Shown: positions 1-12,405, counted from the stretch's first letter. The stretch is DNA of 64,000 bases from Lepturacanthus savala (GCA_030544235.1 CM060475.1:9474909-9538908), one strand, 5' to 3'. Notes: a model not told the origin generated them from the sequence alone. Made by a program: numbers and translations.

Positions 1-224
1 TAGATATTCAGCAATGTACCCAGATGTTATTTTGCCACAGTCCTGTGTGTGTTTGAGTGTGTGTGTGTTTGTTTTGTACACCTTGTGAGGATGTGAGACA
101 AAGAGTTGCATGTAGTGTTTTCTAATGCCAGACTGATGTCATCCATGAGCAACACGAGCCTTTTCCTGGTCACGTTTTTTTTTTTTTACGGCATCAAAAT
201 CTGCTTTTAGTCCGGGTTTTTATT

Positions 225-1348
225 TTAAAAACACGCTAACACTCCACTGGATTGAGACTTTCATGAGTACGGGTGCTGCAACGGTTTGCTAGTTTTGCGT
301 TTTTTAAAGGAACAGTTCGAAAATTTCCCAGAAGATCGATACCAATCTCAGATGCGTTAGCTTAGCGTAGCATTAAAGCTTGAAACTAAAGGAGAAACGG
401 CTAGCTTGCTACCTCAAGTGAAAAAAGACTTCCAAGTACTAATCTCAAGTGGATAGTTTAAGTAGTAATAAGTACTGTTAGGGCCATGCTAGCCATAGTC
501 CTTGTGCTAAGTCCTTGTGCTAAGCTAAGCTAACCATATCCTGACTTTTATAAAACACAGACGTGATTCTTGATTCACTGTCATAAATAACGTGAATAAG
601 AGAAAATATTCCTTTAAACCTCAGTTTTGCTTTTTAAAGGAACAGTTCTATAACTCTTAAAAAGATCAATACCAATCTCATGCTGGACTGAGCTGCACGC
701 AGTGTTAGCTTGGCTTAACATTTAAGAAACTGAAGGAAACTGCTAGCTTGCTAGCTCAAATGATAAAAGACCCAACCAGCAGCAATAAAACTGGCTAATT
801 AATACATTGAAGTGTGTTTGTTTCACCCAAAACAGTGTTAGAGCCACGCTAGCTATGGTCTTTTTTGCTAAGCTAACCATAACATCATTGAGTCACTACT
901 CCATGTCTCTCTTTATTTTCATTTCCACTCATTTTACACAACAAACATGAATGACTCTTGCTGTATTAGCTTAGCGTTAAAACTTGAAACTGGAGGAGAA
1001 ACGGCTAGCTTGCTAGCTCAAATAAAAAAAAAAAATAAAACGGCAATAAAACTAAGTAATTAATACATATTTCTCTTTCTTCTTGATTCACTGTCAGATA
1101 TAAGGAGAATAATCCAAAATATTCCTTTAAACATCACCTGACTTGAAATTTGAGACGTTAGCTTAGCGCAAACAGTGGAAGTAGGAGGAAGCTGTAGCCT
1201 AGCATACATGCTACAGTTCTCTCTTTATTCTTATTTCCACTTATTTTACATGATGAACATTGAAATTTTTGTCAGGCATGATAGTTTATCTCAGCTAGCT
1301 GTTTCCAGCGTCTATGCTAAGCTAGGCTACATTGAACTGTTCCTTTAA
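225..1348. repeat. Dispersed teleost repeat with inverted ends and GCTAGC-rich body
   Basis: TTTAAAGGAACAGTTC occurs in + orientation near 304 and 634 and as its reverse complement near 1333-1347. Between them are several diverged copies of a body with GTTAGCTTAGC and ACGGCTAGCTTGCTAGCTC. A related copy is at 4120-4915. The pattern suggests a non-autonomous DNA element with nested or tandem copies. The family name is not known to me. Confidence 0.6.
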
Positions 1349-1958
1349 TGCAGCGAACTAGCTACAGAAATTTCTTTTCAGACACTTCCACAGCCAATAA
1401 AGGATGCAGTGCTATATATTTTTGGATGTTTGTTTCTCTTTCAGAGTAAACTGAGAAGCTAACCTTGCACAAAAAGCTAGCGAACTAGCCCCGAGTGGAG
1501 TCCCTGTGGTGTTTTTATAGCAAATGAATGAAACTCGTGGCGACTGTTGTATCACGTCGACTGCTTCTTAACATTTTCAGCCATTTTTAGCTGTTTCTCA
1601 CCAAAACCCGGCAGGATCCAAAGCCAGAAGTGTTGGATCTATGGAAAAGATGTGCCAGGCTGTGTTTACTCCATGACTGACTGGGCTTCGTTTGGTGTTT
1701 TTTGAGAAAGTATTTTAAGCAAATATAAGAACCTAATGAGCAATATCAGACTCGTGACATATCGTTCACCCTCAATCGGAGCTAAAAACGTTCCAAGTTA
1801 AGTTGAAGTGCTCGGTTTTGATTAAATAACGGCAGGAAACGCCACGGATTTGGCCAAACGTGAAGTGGTTAACACTGGAAACCAGAGTCTGTGATTTTTG
1901 GCTCGATTGATGGTGAATCTTCCCCCTGGGTCTTCATACACTCCACAGATATGTGTGT

Positions 1959-1989
<31 letters not shown>

Positions 1990-2370
1990 CCTCTCTGTGA
2001 TGATGCTGTGGCAGTATTCAAATCTAGTTATAGTGCAATTCCCATTAATACACATTCACAGGTGAATACTGGGGCTCTGAACAGTAGCATCCATCCACAC
2101 TGCTCAACACACCACCCCAGTCTCTTCATTTTGTCATTTTATTGCAATGAGTACAATGGATTATGATGTTTTTTAAATAAATAGATTTGTAAGATGTATT
2201 CTTTTTGTATATTCTGTTGAGTTGTTCTTCTAGAGTTTCAGAATTGGCCGATTCACCGTGAAAAAGTAGGAATCATTTCATTTATAGACACTTATATCAA
2301 TCTATAAAGTTGCTAAATCCTAACAACACAGCTTATTAGCAGAATATCAGCTATATATACAATTCCAATT
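1349..2370. other. Non-coding stretch with a short GT microsatellite
   Basis: No coding signal seen. A (GT)n tract occupies about 1952-1989 and gives spurious TH/CV-rich reading frames on both strands. Confidence 0.5.
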
Positions 2371-3310
2371 ATATATACAATTCAAAATACATGTAGTAGT
2401 TTCATGCTATGTAAGTCAATGGGACTCAATTACACTAGGAATTTATCATATTTGCATATTGTTGTCGCATATTAGTGAAATTAGATCAAAATTGAATTAA
2501 ATGTATAAATAAAGTGAAAATTTGGTGAAAATTTTCAGAAATACTGAATAAAAGAGACAATGATGTGCTCACATGTCAAACGTCCATCAGCAATAGGGAT
2601 ATCCTGGTCATGTGACCTCATGAATTGTATGTCCTTCAAAATAAAAGCCCCCTTTTCATGCCTAACTGTGAAAACAGATTTTATATCCTGTTTTTTTTTT
2701 TAGAAGAATTAAGATAAAATAATTGTTGCTATATAGCAATACACCTTCTTTAACATATTATAAAAAACTTTATTTTTTTATTAAATTTAGTTAAATGTAA
2801 AAAAAATAAATAAATGAAGTGAAAATGTTCTGAATAATGCTCACATGTTAAATGCCCATCAGCAATAGGATATCCTGGTCATGTGACCTCATGAATTGCA
2901 TGTCCTTCAAAATAAAAGCCCCCTTTTCATGCCTAACTGTAAAAACAGATTCTATATCACAGCTTTTTAGAAAGAAATTAGATAAAGTAATTGTTTTCAT
3001 GTGGCAGTACACCCTTTTTCACATATTACAAATAACCTTATAACATGACAATTGAGTTAAATGTAAAAATAAATGAATGAATGAAGTGAAAATTTTCAGA
3101 ATAAAACACAACCTTTGGTTGTGAGACAATAATGCCCACATGTCAAACGTCCACAACCAATAGGGATATCCTGGTCATGTGACCTCATAAATTATATATC
3201 CTTCAAAATAAAAGCCCCCTTTTCATGCCTAACTGTAAAAACAGATTCTATATCACAGCTTTTTAGAAAGAAATAAGATAAAGTAATTGTTTTCATGTGG
3301 AAAAAGAGGG
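2371..3310 (+). mobile_element. TTAA-type MITE cluster: three core copies in tandem
   Basis: Core copies (+ orientation) at about 2582-2670, 2850-2945 and 3150-3240. Each is preceded by the element's GTCAAATGTCC-like lead-in. The right end keeps GGG at 3308-3310 before TTAA at 3311-3314. The left terminal repeat is not recognisable. Confidence 0.75.
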
Positions 3311-3541
3311 TTAACTGTCAAAATGTGCATTAAACTAACTTCAGTTGACAAGTTAAATCTACACAATTCTTTTTTTAATCTGAAAAACAAGTGAAACTAC
3401 TTTTCTGTCTTTTTCTGTCTCTCATCTCGCTCCCAGCCCCAAAGCGAGGAAACTGGCCAGAAAGACGTCGGTAACACAATCACATGTAAACGGGTTAAGT
3501 GGGGGGACAGTGATGGTGTTTGTTGTATTTCCAGGATTTAT
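3311..3541. other. Non-coding spacer between MITE copies
   Basis: No gene seen. It contains a pyrimidine-rich run (CTCTCATCTCGCTCCCAG, about 3419-3436) that resembles an acceptor but has no recognisable exon after it. Confidence 0.4.
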
Positions 3542-3545
3542 TTAA

Positions 3546-3840
3546 CCTTCTATTGAATAGTGGCACTTTATCTTAATGTTTCTATGTATAAGAATCTCTG
3601 ATTTTACACTTGGGTGTCTAAAGAGGGCTTTTATTTTGAAGGACATGCAATTTATGAGGTCACATGACCAGGATATCCCTATTGCTGATCACTGATTTAT
3701 TTTTATATGTCAACAATATGCAAATATGGTGAATTCCTAGTGTGAACAACCTATTGGAGTGAGTCCTGAGACGATGTTCACAACTTTTTCTTATATACAC
3801 ATTTTAATATATCTATTATTTAGGCTATTTTAAGTAATAA
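3546..3840 (-). mobile_element. TTAA-type MITE, minus orientation
   Basis: TTAA at 3542-3545 is followed by CCTTCTATTGAATAGTG, a diverged terminal repeat. The core is in reverse at about 3620-3690. The far end decays near 3840 (GGCTATTTTAAGTAATAAAA) before its terminal repeat. Confidence 0.7.
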
Positions 3841-4119
3841 AACTTGCAGAAACCCTGTTTTGACCCACATTCGTCCCTCGTCTTTTCCGTCAAACTTCAG
3901 ACTTTTTTCCTGAGCGTCGTGTTTCCTGCTCAGACGTGTAACAAATGTGGGCCAGTTTTAGTTTTTTCCTTCTCCTTCGTCTCTGGGCAAACCATCAATC
4001 AGGTTTTTCTGTGCTTCCAAACATCAGAAAAAAGCAGAATAAATGTTTTATACTCCAACGTTGGGTTGAGGCTGTATCTCTTACTTTTCTCCCCTCTTGT
4101 TAGATTTAGTCTCTTTTCT

Positions 4120-4915
4120 TTTAAAACAAGTTTTCACTCCACTGATTTAGACTTTCATGAGGACATGAGGTTTCAACGGTTTTGCTTTTTAAAGGAACAG
4201 TTTTACAGTTTTGGGAGTCTCCTGCTGAGAGTTAGACGAGTAGATCGATACCAAACTCATGTCTACACATGCCAATCAGTTGTGTTAGCTTAGCTTTAGC
4301 ATTATAGCTTGAAACTGAAGGAAGCGTCTAGCTTGCTAGCTTAAGCTCACTATTTATTACATTGCAGTGTGTTTGTTTATTCTAAAGTATTTCTCTTAAG
4401 CTGTTAACCCTATACTGCATGAAATTGCATGGCCTAGGTAATAAATATATTTAAAAAAGAGAAAAATAAACAGTTGTAGACATAGTCTTAGGATAGTTTC
4501 ATGCTGTGGGACTCCATTATGTTGTATACTACACTATGAATTGCATATTCTTTACATATGTCAACAAATCTAATGTAAAACAATTTTTTATTTACTGAAA
4601 TTTCCAAAATTCTGAAAGTCAAAATTCTTCCCATGTCAAATGTCCATCAGCAATAGGGATATCCTGGTCATGTGACCTCATAAATTGTATATCTTTCAAA
4701 ATAAAAGCCCCCTTTTCACATCTAACTGTAAAAACATAGATTTTATATTAAAGTTTTTTTAATTGTTGCTGTAAGGTAACACTATGCAATAGAGGGCTAA
4801 TCTCAAGAAGTAGTTCTACCAACAGGTAATAGGTGATGCTAGCTGTGGTTTTTTGTGCTAAGCTAAGCTAAGCTAACCATAACTGTCTATAAATAAGCCA
4901 AAATATTCCTTTAAA
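4120..4915 (+). repeat. Second copy of the AAAGGAACAGTT repeat, split by a MITE
   Basis: From the TTTTCACTCCACTG lead-in near 4130 through TTTTAAAGGAACAG (4187-4200) it parallels the repeat at 225-700. It ends near ATTCCTTTAAACATCACT at 4905-4915. The TTAA element at 4408-4796 sits inside it, so that MITE inserted later. Confidence 0.55.
4408..4796 (+). mobile_element. TTAA-type MITE inside another repeat
   Basis: TTAA at 4404-4407, then CCCTATACTGCATGAAAT. The core is at about 4640-4730. It ends ACACTATGCAATAGAGGG at 4796, followed by CTAA, a one-base decay of the TTAA duplication. Length 389 bp. Confidence 0.85.
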
Positions 4916-5759
4916 CATCACTAGACTTGACTCCATCTCTTTCATTGCATCTCTCTCTCTCCATCATCTCTTGATTAGAAATGCAGATGAGGCAAAACCT
5001 CGCTCTCCTGGGCTTTGATTTTTTTTTTTTACACCTCTCTAACAACAGTCTCCATCCAACCTCCTCTCTCTGCTGCTACTGCTCTTTCTTTCTTTCATCT
5101 AAATGTGCAGATGAGAGAAAAGATCCGGTGTCGATTGGCTCTTTTCTAACTCTCTCAGGGTCCGTTTGACCCAGTTTTCTCACCCCTCTGTGATGCCTCT
5201 CATGCATCGTTTGCTAACGTAGCCTCGTCACGACTTAAACTGTTTTCCTCCTTAATTGACCCAGCGGTATGTGTATAGTCTCACTCCTTCTCCAGCGTTG
5301 TACAACACATTTTTGTGGTTCTTCCCCCCCTATCTCTGAGTTGAATGTGTCGCAGCTTGAGGGCTGCTCCACATAACAAAAAAGTTTCAAACGGAAAAAT
5401 TTAGCAGGATACATAGAGGGAAGTGAGCGACCCGTTTTCCCCGGAGTCCACCGGAGGCGACGCCATATCTCGTCTTCAATTGTGATCAACGCTGATGTTT
5501 ACAGCAGCTTCAGAAGCCGCCGACGGCCTCGTATCTGTCACCCGCTGCTGTTTGATTCTATTCCAGTTAAACAGCAGTTTGCTGTGTTTTCTCTTAGCAG
5601 AAAAACTCTGCAAGAGCTCGTCATTGTCTGGTTTTCGCTGCAAAATACTGGATGGTTGAAGCGTTTTAATTTGGAATTTATATCCTATTGCACCCAAATG
5701 TAATGCTAATTAGCTGATTTGATGATGGAGTCTAAGGGAAATGCTGTGGATTTAAATTT
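4916..5759. other. Non-coding stretch, possible old repeat
   Basis: No supported gene. Reading frames on both strands overlap around 5235-5700 and none shows a known domain. The CpG-containing section at 5440-5560 may be a decayed repeat. Confidence 0.35.
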
Positions 5760-6560
5760 TTTTTGTATGTCCGAACAAAACGTTCAATCTATGTCGATGA
5801 TGTAGCGATATTTCAATGGATCGAAGTATAAACTTTATCTGCTGGTGGCACTAGATAAAAAGTCAGTGGATCATCAAAATCATCAGGATTCATCCTCTAG
5901 GGACCATGAATGTCTGTGTAAAATTTTATGGCAATCCGTCCAATCGTTGTTAAGATAAGACCAAACATCATCATCTCTAACCTCGATACAAATCTATGAA
6001 AACTGGTCCTGGTTTATTTTATTTCACTTGTCCATCTGTTAGACTTCTACTGATGAAAAGACAAATAGAACTTGATATTTCCAGCAGGTTTTTTCCGGTT
6101 TCTGGTTCCGGTTGAGTAGCAGCCTTTTAACAACTGTGTATATCCGTTGATCCAGATGTTGAACCAATAGAAACCGTCTATTCTACTGATTTTAAGTTGA
6201 AATACAGGAACCATAAGGTCCAGTGTTTTTGTTCCTTGGGACTAAAACTATTTGATTTCCACAAGTCAAACCTGCACCTTGCAAGACCCCAAATTTCACA
6301 AAAATAAATCCCTTAAAAACTACTTTATCATGCATTTAGCAGCTCATGAGCATTATCCTCATCGGCACAAATTATTGTCCGATAGAGTAAGTTCTTGGAA
6401 ATGCTGTGAATTTAAGCTTAAAACATGGTTTTCTTTTAGATTCTCTGGATGAAAAGTTGCAGGGAACCGCGAATGTTAGTCTATGTCGACGATGTAGTGA
6501 TATTTCAATAGAAGTAAAAACTGATCTGCTGGTGGCATTAACTAGACAATAAATAAAACT
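5760..6560 (+). repeat. Common teleost dispersed repeat (two partial copies)
   Basis: The phrases GATTCATCCTCTAGGGACCA and TGGCAATCCGTCCAATCGTT are hallmarks of a repeat I recognise from many fish sequences. A second fragment at about 6476-6550 repeats TCTATGTCGACGATGTAGTG from about 5790. A related copy is in slc5a3 intron 3. Confidence 0.55.
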
Positions 6561-6699
6561 ATAAAATAATATGGTAAAGTCAGTTGATTTAACAACTTTA
6601 CATTTATTTTAGTTCAATTTACCAGCTTAAAAACGTGTCCTTATGATCACTGAGGAGAAAAAGCCAATTCATCCAATGCAATTTGAAGTCTTCTAACTA

Positions 6700-7373
6700 A
6701 GAAAGACTGTTGTGGCACCTGATTTTCTGTTGCTGAGGCTAAACATTTCTTTTTAGAGTGCATGAAGTGTTGTCAACATCTCCTCGGAGTGACTTTTTAG
6801 AGTGTATGGGACAGTAATCTGTGCCGATGACGTCTTCCAGCCTGTCTTTTGGACGCTCGGCCCCGGGGTGAGATCTCACCGACGGCGTGGATGTGGCCGA
6901 GCCGCTCATCACCGGCAGCGGGGGGTCCACTTCAATTAACTTCCAACTCTGCAGCTCGGGAGAGGTGAAGCAGACGCTCCGCTTCCTCACACCAAATCTC
7001 ATTTCTTCTATCTCCCACAGGGCCGACGCTACACCTCTCCATCCTGGCTGGAATCGGTTCACTCGTTACCCACGGTTACCGCCTCTCTGCCCTTTTAGCT
7101 GGGCTGTTTTATTCCAGGAGACAATTTCAACTGTAAAGGTTCATATCTTCTTCGTGTGTGAATTTAAAGCTTCCAACGGTATGAGTCTGAGTTCATTCGA
7201 TAGAGAGAAAGATATTGCATTTCTGTTTTGAAGGTCAGAGTTCACAGCTTCAACACTTTTTATTGCTTTTTCAATAATCCTGATCTGACTCCCCCCAAAA
7301 AATAACTCCAGGGTAAATCAAGAAAAAGTAGTTCCAGAAGCTGATATTTCTGTGTGGATACTGGGTTTAAAGA
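6700..7373. other. CpG-richer non-coding block
   Basis: Between about 6810 and 7080 the sequence is clearly richer in C, G and CpG than its surroundings. Open frames exist on both strands (for example 6739-7062 minus and 6887-7231 plus), but no domain, homologue or convincing exon is visible. It may be an old exon, a regulatory block or a repeat fragment. Confidence 0.3.
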
Positions 7374-7377
7374 TTAA

Positions 7378-7923
7378 CTCTCTACTGCAAAGTGTTGCCA
7401 TATGACAACAAATTGATGAAAATGGTGATTAGGGTGAAAAGGGGGCTTTTATTTTGAAGGACATACCATTTTTGAGGTCACATTACCAGGATATATGGCA
7501 GGAATTAGTTTATCTTAATATTTCTAAAAAGCTGTGATATAAAATCTATGTTTTAACAGTTGGGTGTGAAAAGGGGGCTTTTATTTTGAAGGGCGTTCAA
7601 TTTATGAGGTCACATGACCAGGATATCCCTATTGCTGATGGACATTTGACATGTGAGCATCATTGACTCATAACTGAAGGTTGTCTTTGATTCAGATTTT
7701 GGAACATTTTTCATCAAAGGAACAATTGAACTTGAATTTAATTCCAATTCTTTTTCTTTTTTTTATAATATGGTAAATTCATAGCATGAAACTATCCTGA
7801 CACTATGTTTACAACTTTTTCTTATATATATATTTTAATATATCTATAATTTAGGCCATTTTAAGTAATAAAAACATTCAAAACATGCTTTACCATGTTT
7901 AAGTAATATTTCATGTGATAGAG
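7378..7923 (-). mobile_element. TTAA-type MITE, near full length, minus orientation, two cores
   Basis: TTAA at 7374-7377, then CTCTCTACTGCAAAGTGTTG. Reverse cores at about 7439-7495 (truncated) and 7571-7655. It closes with CATGTGATAGAG and TTAA at 7924-7927. Length 546 bp. Confidence 0.82.
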
Positions 7924-7984
7924 TTAATATTATTGTGGTTTTGTGATGCGAGTTTGTTTTAGTAATGATTCCAAAACTCTGGTA

Positions 7985-8751
7985 ATTACCATGTTTTTCA
8001 CTTAAAATAATACAAATATTAAAAAATATATAAGAAAAAGTTGTAAACATAGTTTCAGGCTCTGTAAGTCAATGGGACTCCTTTAGGTTTTTTCCATATT
8101 TGCATATTGTTCAAATCTATTTTAGCGTATTAGCAAAAAATTACTTAAAGTACATTTTTTTTATTTGGTAAAACTTTTCTTTTATGAGACAATGATGCTC
8201 ACATGTCAAATGTCCATCAGCAATAGGGATATCCTGGTCATGTGACCTCATACATAGTATGTCCTTCAAAATAAAAGCCCTCTTTTCACACCTATCTGTA
8301 AAATCATAGATCAGTAAGCTGTAAATTAAAAAATAATAAAAAATATATTTAACTACTAAAAATACAAATCCAAAAAATACTAAAATTATTAAAAATAAAA
8401 CTAAGCACAAAAAGTAAGAAAAAATAATTAATTAATAAAATAAAAATTAATAAAAATAATTAATTGATTTGATAAATTGATAAAATAATTGTTGCCGTAT
8501 AGAAATACACCTTTTTTTATAGCATATTTCAAATATAACATCAAAATTGAGTTAAATGTATAAATAAATGAAAATTTTCAGAATAAAATGCAATCTTTGG
8601 TTGTGAGACAGTGATGCTCACATGTCAAATGTCCATCAGCAATAGGGATATCCTGGTCATGTGACCTCATGAATTGTTTATCCTTCAAAATAAAAGCCCC
8701 CTTTTCATGCCTAGCTGTACAAACCCAGTTTTTATGTTATGCAGTCGAGGG
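7985..8751 (+). mobile_element. TTAA-type MITE, plus orientation, subfamily with AT-rich spacer
   Basis: Cores at about 8209-8300 and 8630-8715. Between them is an AT-rich spacer starting AAATCATAGATCAGTAAGCT that recurs at about 14700, so the pair marks a subfamily. It ends ATGCAGTCGAGGG with TTAA at 8752-8755. It points away from the minus copy just upstream, forming an inverted pair. Confidence 0.78.
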
Positions 8752-8905
8752 TTAAATGATTAGTTGACGTCCTTCAGGTTAAATGTGAAGGACTGGATCA
8801 AATTTCACTTTCTACCTACAGGAAAAAGCCTCTGGGCTCCGATCTCTTTTAATCGAGGCGACAGCAGTCAAATATTGAACTGGGAGCGCTGGGAGAGAGT
8901 AAATG

Positions 8906-8908
<3 letters not shown>

Positions 8909-8967
<59 letters not shown>
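8909..8967. repeat. (GT)n microsatellite
   Basis: About 29 uninterrupted GT units. Gives false CV/TH-repeat reading frames. Confidence 0.97.
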
Positions 8968-8968
<1 letters not shown>

Positions 8969-9134
8969 AGGAATGCAGCAATGACTGTCAACACCTTCTC
9001 TTACCATGGAAACTATGTCAACACATGGGTGGAGGGTGGACAGAGAGAGGGAGTGTGTATACAGGAGATGGGGGGTGATTTATTATTAGGTAAAGGATAT
9101 TTGACCCGACTTCTTCATAAATCTCTCTTCTGTG

Positions 9135-9137
<3 letters not shown>

Positions 9138-9190
<53 letters not shown>
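9138..9190. repeat. (CA)n microsatellite
   Basis: About 26 CA units, 170 bp from a GT tract of opposite strand phase. The two could pair as an inverted repeat. Confidence 0.97.
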
Positions 9191-9192
<2 letters not shown>

Positions 9193-9285
9193 TATGGACT
9201 TCAGATCATTTTCAGAGTCACTTTCATCTCCTGTGGACTTTCACTCGGTTGATTTATAAAACCTTCAAAACCAGGACACTTTTAA

Positions 9286-9610
9286 CCTTCTGTTGCATGA
9301 AATATTACTGAGACATTGTAAAACATGTTTTTATTACTTTAATAATATGTTTAAGAATTAGGAAGAAAGTATAACGTTGAAATTGAATTAAATATATAAA
9401 AAATATAGTTTACTTACCATAGATAGTGAGTTAAATTTCTTATTGGGTAAAAATTCTTGAGAGTTTTGAGACAATGTCCATCAGCAATAGGGATATCCTG
9501 CTCATGTGACCTCATAAATTGTACGTCCTTCAAAATAAAAGCCCCCTTTTCACACCTAACTGTAAAAACAGAGATTACAGGTTTTTAGACAGCAACCATC
9601 TAATAGAGCA
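9286..9610 (+). mobile_element. TTAA-type MITE, right end decayed
   Basis: TTAA at 9282-9285, CCTTCTGTTGCATGAAATAT, core at about 9475-9555. The right end has decayed to CTAATAGAGC near 9601. Confidence 0.75.
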
Positions 9611-10349
9611 GTGGTGTCAAACTCTACTAAACTAAATCTTAAGAATTATCTTATTCCATCAGCTTGAATCAATTTAGCTGGTGTTTTATCTTGAAATAAG
9701 CAGATTTATCAGCCAGTTCAAGATAATATGTCCAATATTGGACTAAATGTGTTAAATACACAGAATATTTAGTATTATAATCAACATCTCCTGCTTTACA
9801 AACCTTTTAAACAACATAAACTGCAAATATTTCATCTCTTGAGCGATAAAACTTCTCACTGACTTGACATTTCTGTGCAGCAGCATGTGTCCGTGCTGCA
9901 TGTTGCAGTCGAGGGTTAAACCTCTTTTTTTCGGCTGAATTCTATTCATCTGTAGCATCGTTTTCCCGGGTTGAACCCTCGCTGAGCCTCAGCTGCAGCC
10001 AGCTCTCTGCCAGCCTGCAGCAGCCTGATCCCCCGGCATGACTTGTCCTTGTATGGTGGCGTGTCGGCGTGTGGCGTCGGTCCAGCTCCTCCAGCCACAT
10101 GACATGCAGGCGTCCGGGCCTACACAAATAACCACTACTGTAAATGTGACTCCGACCCGTGTGGCTCAGCGCCAGCTAATATCTCACCGTGAGACCAGGT
10201 GGCAGCGACTGCTTTTATTTAAGACTTCTCCCTCGTTCTCATTCCAGGACTCAACTCTGGATAAAAGTTGGTTTCTACGTGTTCTTTTAGATAATGAAGC
10301 TGTAGCAGGTTGGATTTTTATTATCACCATGAGGGGAAAAGGAGAAAAA
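9611..10349. other. Non-coding spacer with an orphan MITE end
   Basis: No gene seen. A solitary right-end signature GCAGTCGAGGGTTAA is near 9905-9919. The section around 9940-10130 is GC-richer but shows no exon. Confidence 0.4.
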
Positions 10350-10793
10350 CCCTCTATTGCATAAAATATATCACTTAGACATGGTAAAAAATGTTTTTAT
10401 TACTTAAAATGGCCTAAATTATATATACATGTATATATAAAACACCAAATGTCCATCAGCAATAGGGATATCCTGGTCATGTGACCTCATAAATTGTATC
10501 TCCTTCAAAATAAAAGCCCTCGTTTCACACCTAACTGTAAAAACATATATTTTATACCACAGCTTTTCAGAAAATTGAAGATAAACTAATTGTTAAAAAT
10601 AATGATAATTAGTCATGAGACAGTGATGCTCATATGTCAAATGTCCATCAGCAATAGGGATATCCTGGTCATGTGACCTCATAAATTGTATCTCCTTCAA
10701 AATAAAAGCCCTCATTTCACACCTAACTGTAAAAACACAGATTTTATATCACAGCATTTTTAGAAAAAGGAATAAAAACTATACAATAGAGGG
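10350..10793 (+). mobile_element. TTAA-type MITE with two cores
   Basis: Starts CCCTCTATTGCATAAAATAT; the left TTAA is lost (AAAA). Cores at about 10449-10540 and 10640-10735. It ends ATACAATAGAGGG with TTAA at 10794-10797. Length 444 bp. Confidence 0.85.
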
Positions 10794-11063
10794 TTAATGG
10801 ACCACAAGCTGTTTGTGATGTCATAAATCATGTTCATAGGCTCCGCCCCTTAAAATTGGGGGAAACACAAAGCGGGACTTTAAAACAAGTTTTAACTCTT
10901 AGTTCTGGAAAATGTCCATCAGCAATAGGGATATCCTGGTCATGTGACCTCATAAATTGTACGCCCTTCAAAATAAAAGCCGCCTTTTCACACCTAACTG
11001 TTAAAACATAGATTTTATATCACAGCGTTTTAGAAAAATGAAGATAAACTATGCAGTAAAGGG
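10794..11063 (+). repeat. Composite unit: shared 110-bp flank plus MITE fragment
   Basis: 10798-10907 (TGGACCACAAGCTGTTTGTG through the CCGCCCCTTAAAATTGG box to CTTAGTTCTGG) recurs next to MITE copies at 24681-24790 and inverted at 25605-25718. A third core follows at about 10915-11005 and ends GCAGTAAAGGG with TTAA at 11064-11067. Confidence 0.75.
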
Positions 11064-11067
11064 TTAA

Positions 11068-11639
11068 CAAGTTTAAAACACACAGATCATTTATTTTTGC
11101 TTTAATACTCCCTTAAGCTGCATTAGCTCAGATCCCTGCGCCTTTATTGTGAAATTACAACAGCAACATGCATCGTTAGTGATGGATGTGCAGACATATG
11201 TCTCCAGTGAACTCATCATCACTATTTAGTTCCTGTTTTAGAAGCTGTGATGATGATTTAGGGGCTGACGTCATCTCTTTGGTTATTATTAGTGGTCAGG
11301 AGATTTATTTCTCAGGAAGTTGCACATTAATCAACCTCTTTGTAATGTAAACATGTCGGATTCAGCCCGAGGATTAGATTTTCACAGACTGGAAGATATA
11401 ATACAGGCAATCACTCTTCCCCATATGGAAGATTCAGCCTAAAATGTCAAAAATCATCAGTTTATTATTATAGAAGAATAAAGAAACCAGGAAATAATCA
11501 GAGAAGAGAAGCTGGAAACAGAGAATTTTGACATTTTCTACTTAAAAATGAATCAAATCTATTAATTGATGTAAAAAATAGTTGTAGATTAATGGCAGAT
11601 AATTGATTAATTGACTAAATAGTCAGATTTTACAACCTA
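11068..11639. other. Non-coding stretch
   Basis: No gene, exon or recognised repeat seen. Confidence 0.4.
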
Positions 11640-12401
11640 TTGACTGACATAGCATGAAACTATCATGAGACTATATTTACTACTTTTTCTTAGGTATTTT
11701 TTAATATATCTATTATTTAGGGCATTTTATTTTGAAGGACATGCAAATTATGAGGTCACATGACCAGGATATCCCTATTGCTCATTGAGCATCAATGTCT
11801 CACAACTAAAAGTGGACTTTTATTCTGAATTTTGGAAAATTTTCACCAAATAAAAGATTGAACTCACTATCTGGAGGAAGTAAACTTTATTATTATTATT
11901 TTTTAAACATATAATTAAATTTTTAAGTTTTTTTTTTATTATTTGTTGTCGTATGGCAAAAACATGCAAATATGATAAATTACTATTGAATACAACCTAA
12001 TGGAGTCCCATTGTCTTACCTAGGATGTCTATGTGGGGTTTTTTTATTATTTAGGGCATTTTATTTTGAAGGACATGCAAATTATGGGGTCACATGACCA
12101 GGATATCCCTATTGCTGATGGACATTTAACATGTGAGCATCATTATCTCATAACTGCATGTTTTTTATTCGGAATTTGGGAAAATGTTCAACCAAATAAA
12201 AATTTTAACTTGAATTTAATTCATTTTTTTCAAATATATAAAATAGATTTGTTGCCACGTAGCAACAATATGCAAATATGTAAAATTCCACAGCACAGAA
12301 ACTACTTTTTCTTACATATATTTGTAATATATCTGTTATTTGGGTCATAAATAAATACATTCAAACCATTTTTTTACCATTTCCATTAACGCAGTAGAGG
12401 G
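11640..12401 (-). mobile_element. Two adjoining TTAA-type MITE copies, minus orientation
   Basis: Reverse cores at about 11718-11790 and 12055-12145. The outer end reads CGCAGTAGAGGG, then TTAA at 12402-12405. The repeated TTTAGGGCATTTTATTTTG start suggests tandem duplication of the core part. Confidence 0.75.
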
Positions 12402-12405
12402 TTAA

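Noticed and set aside
6739..7231. Possible exon in the CpG-richer block
   Set aside because: Open on both strands with no domain, no matched donor and acceptor pair, and no partner exon. Kept only as a low-confidence region note.
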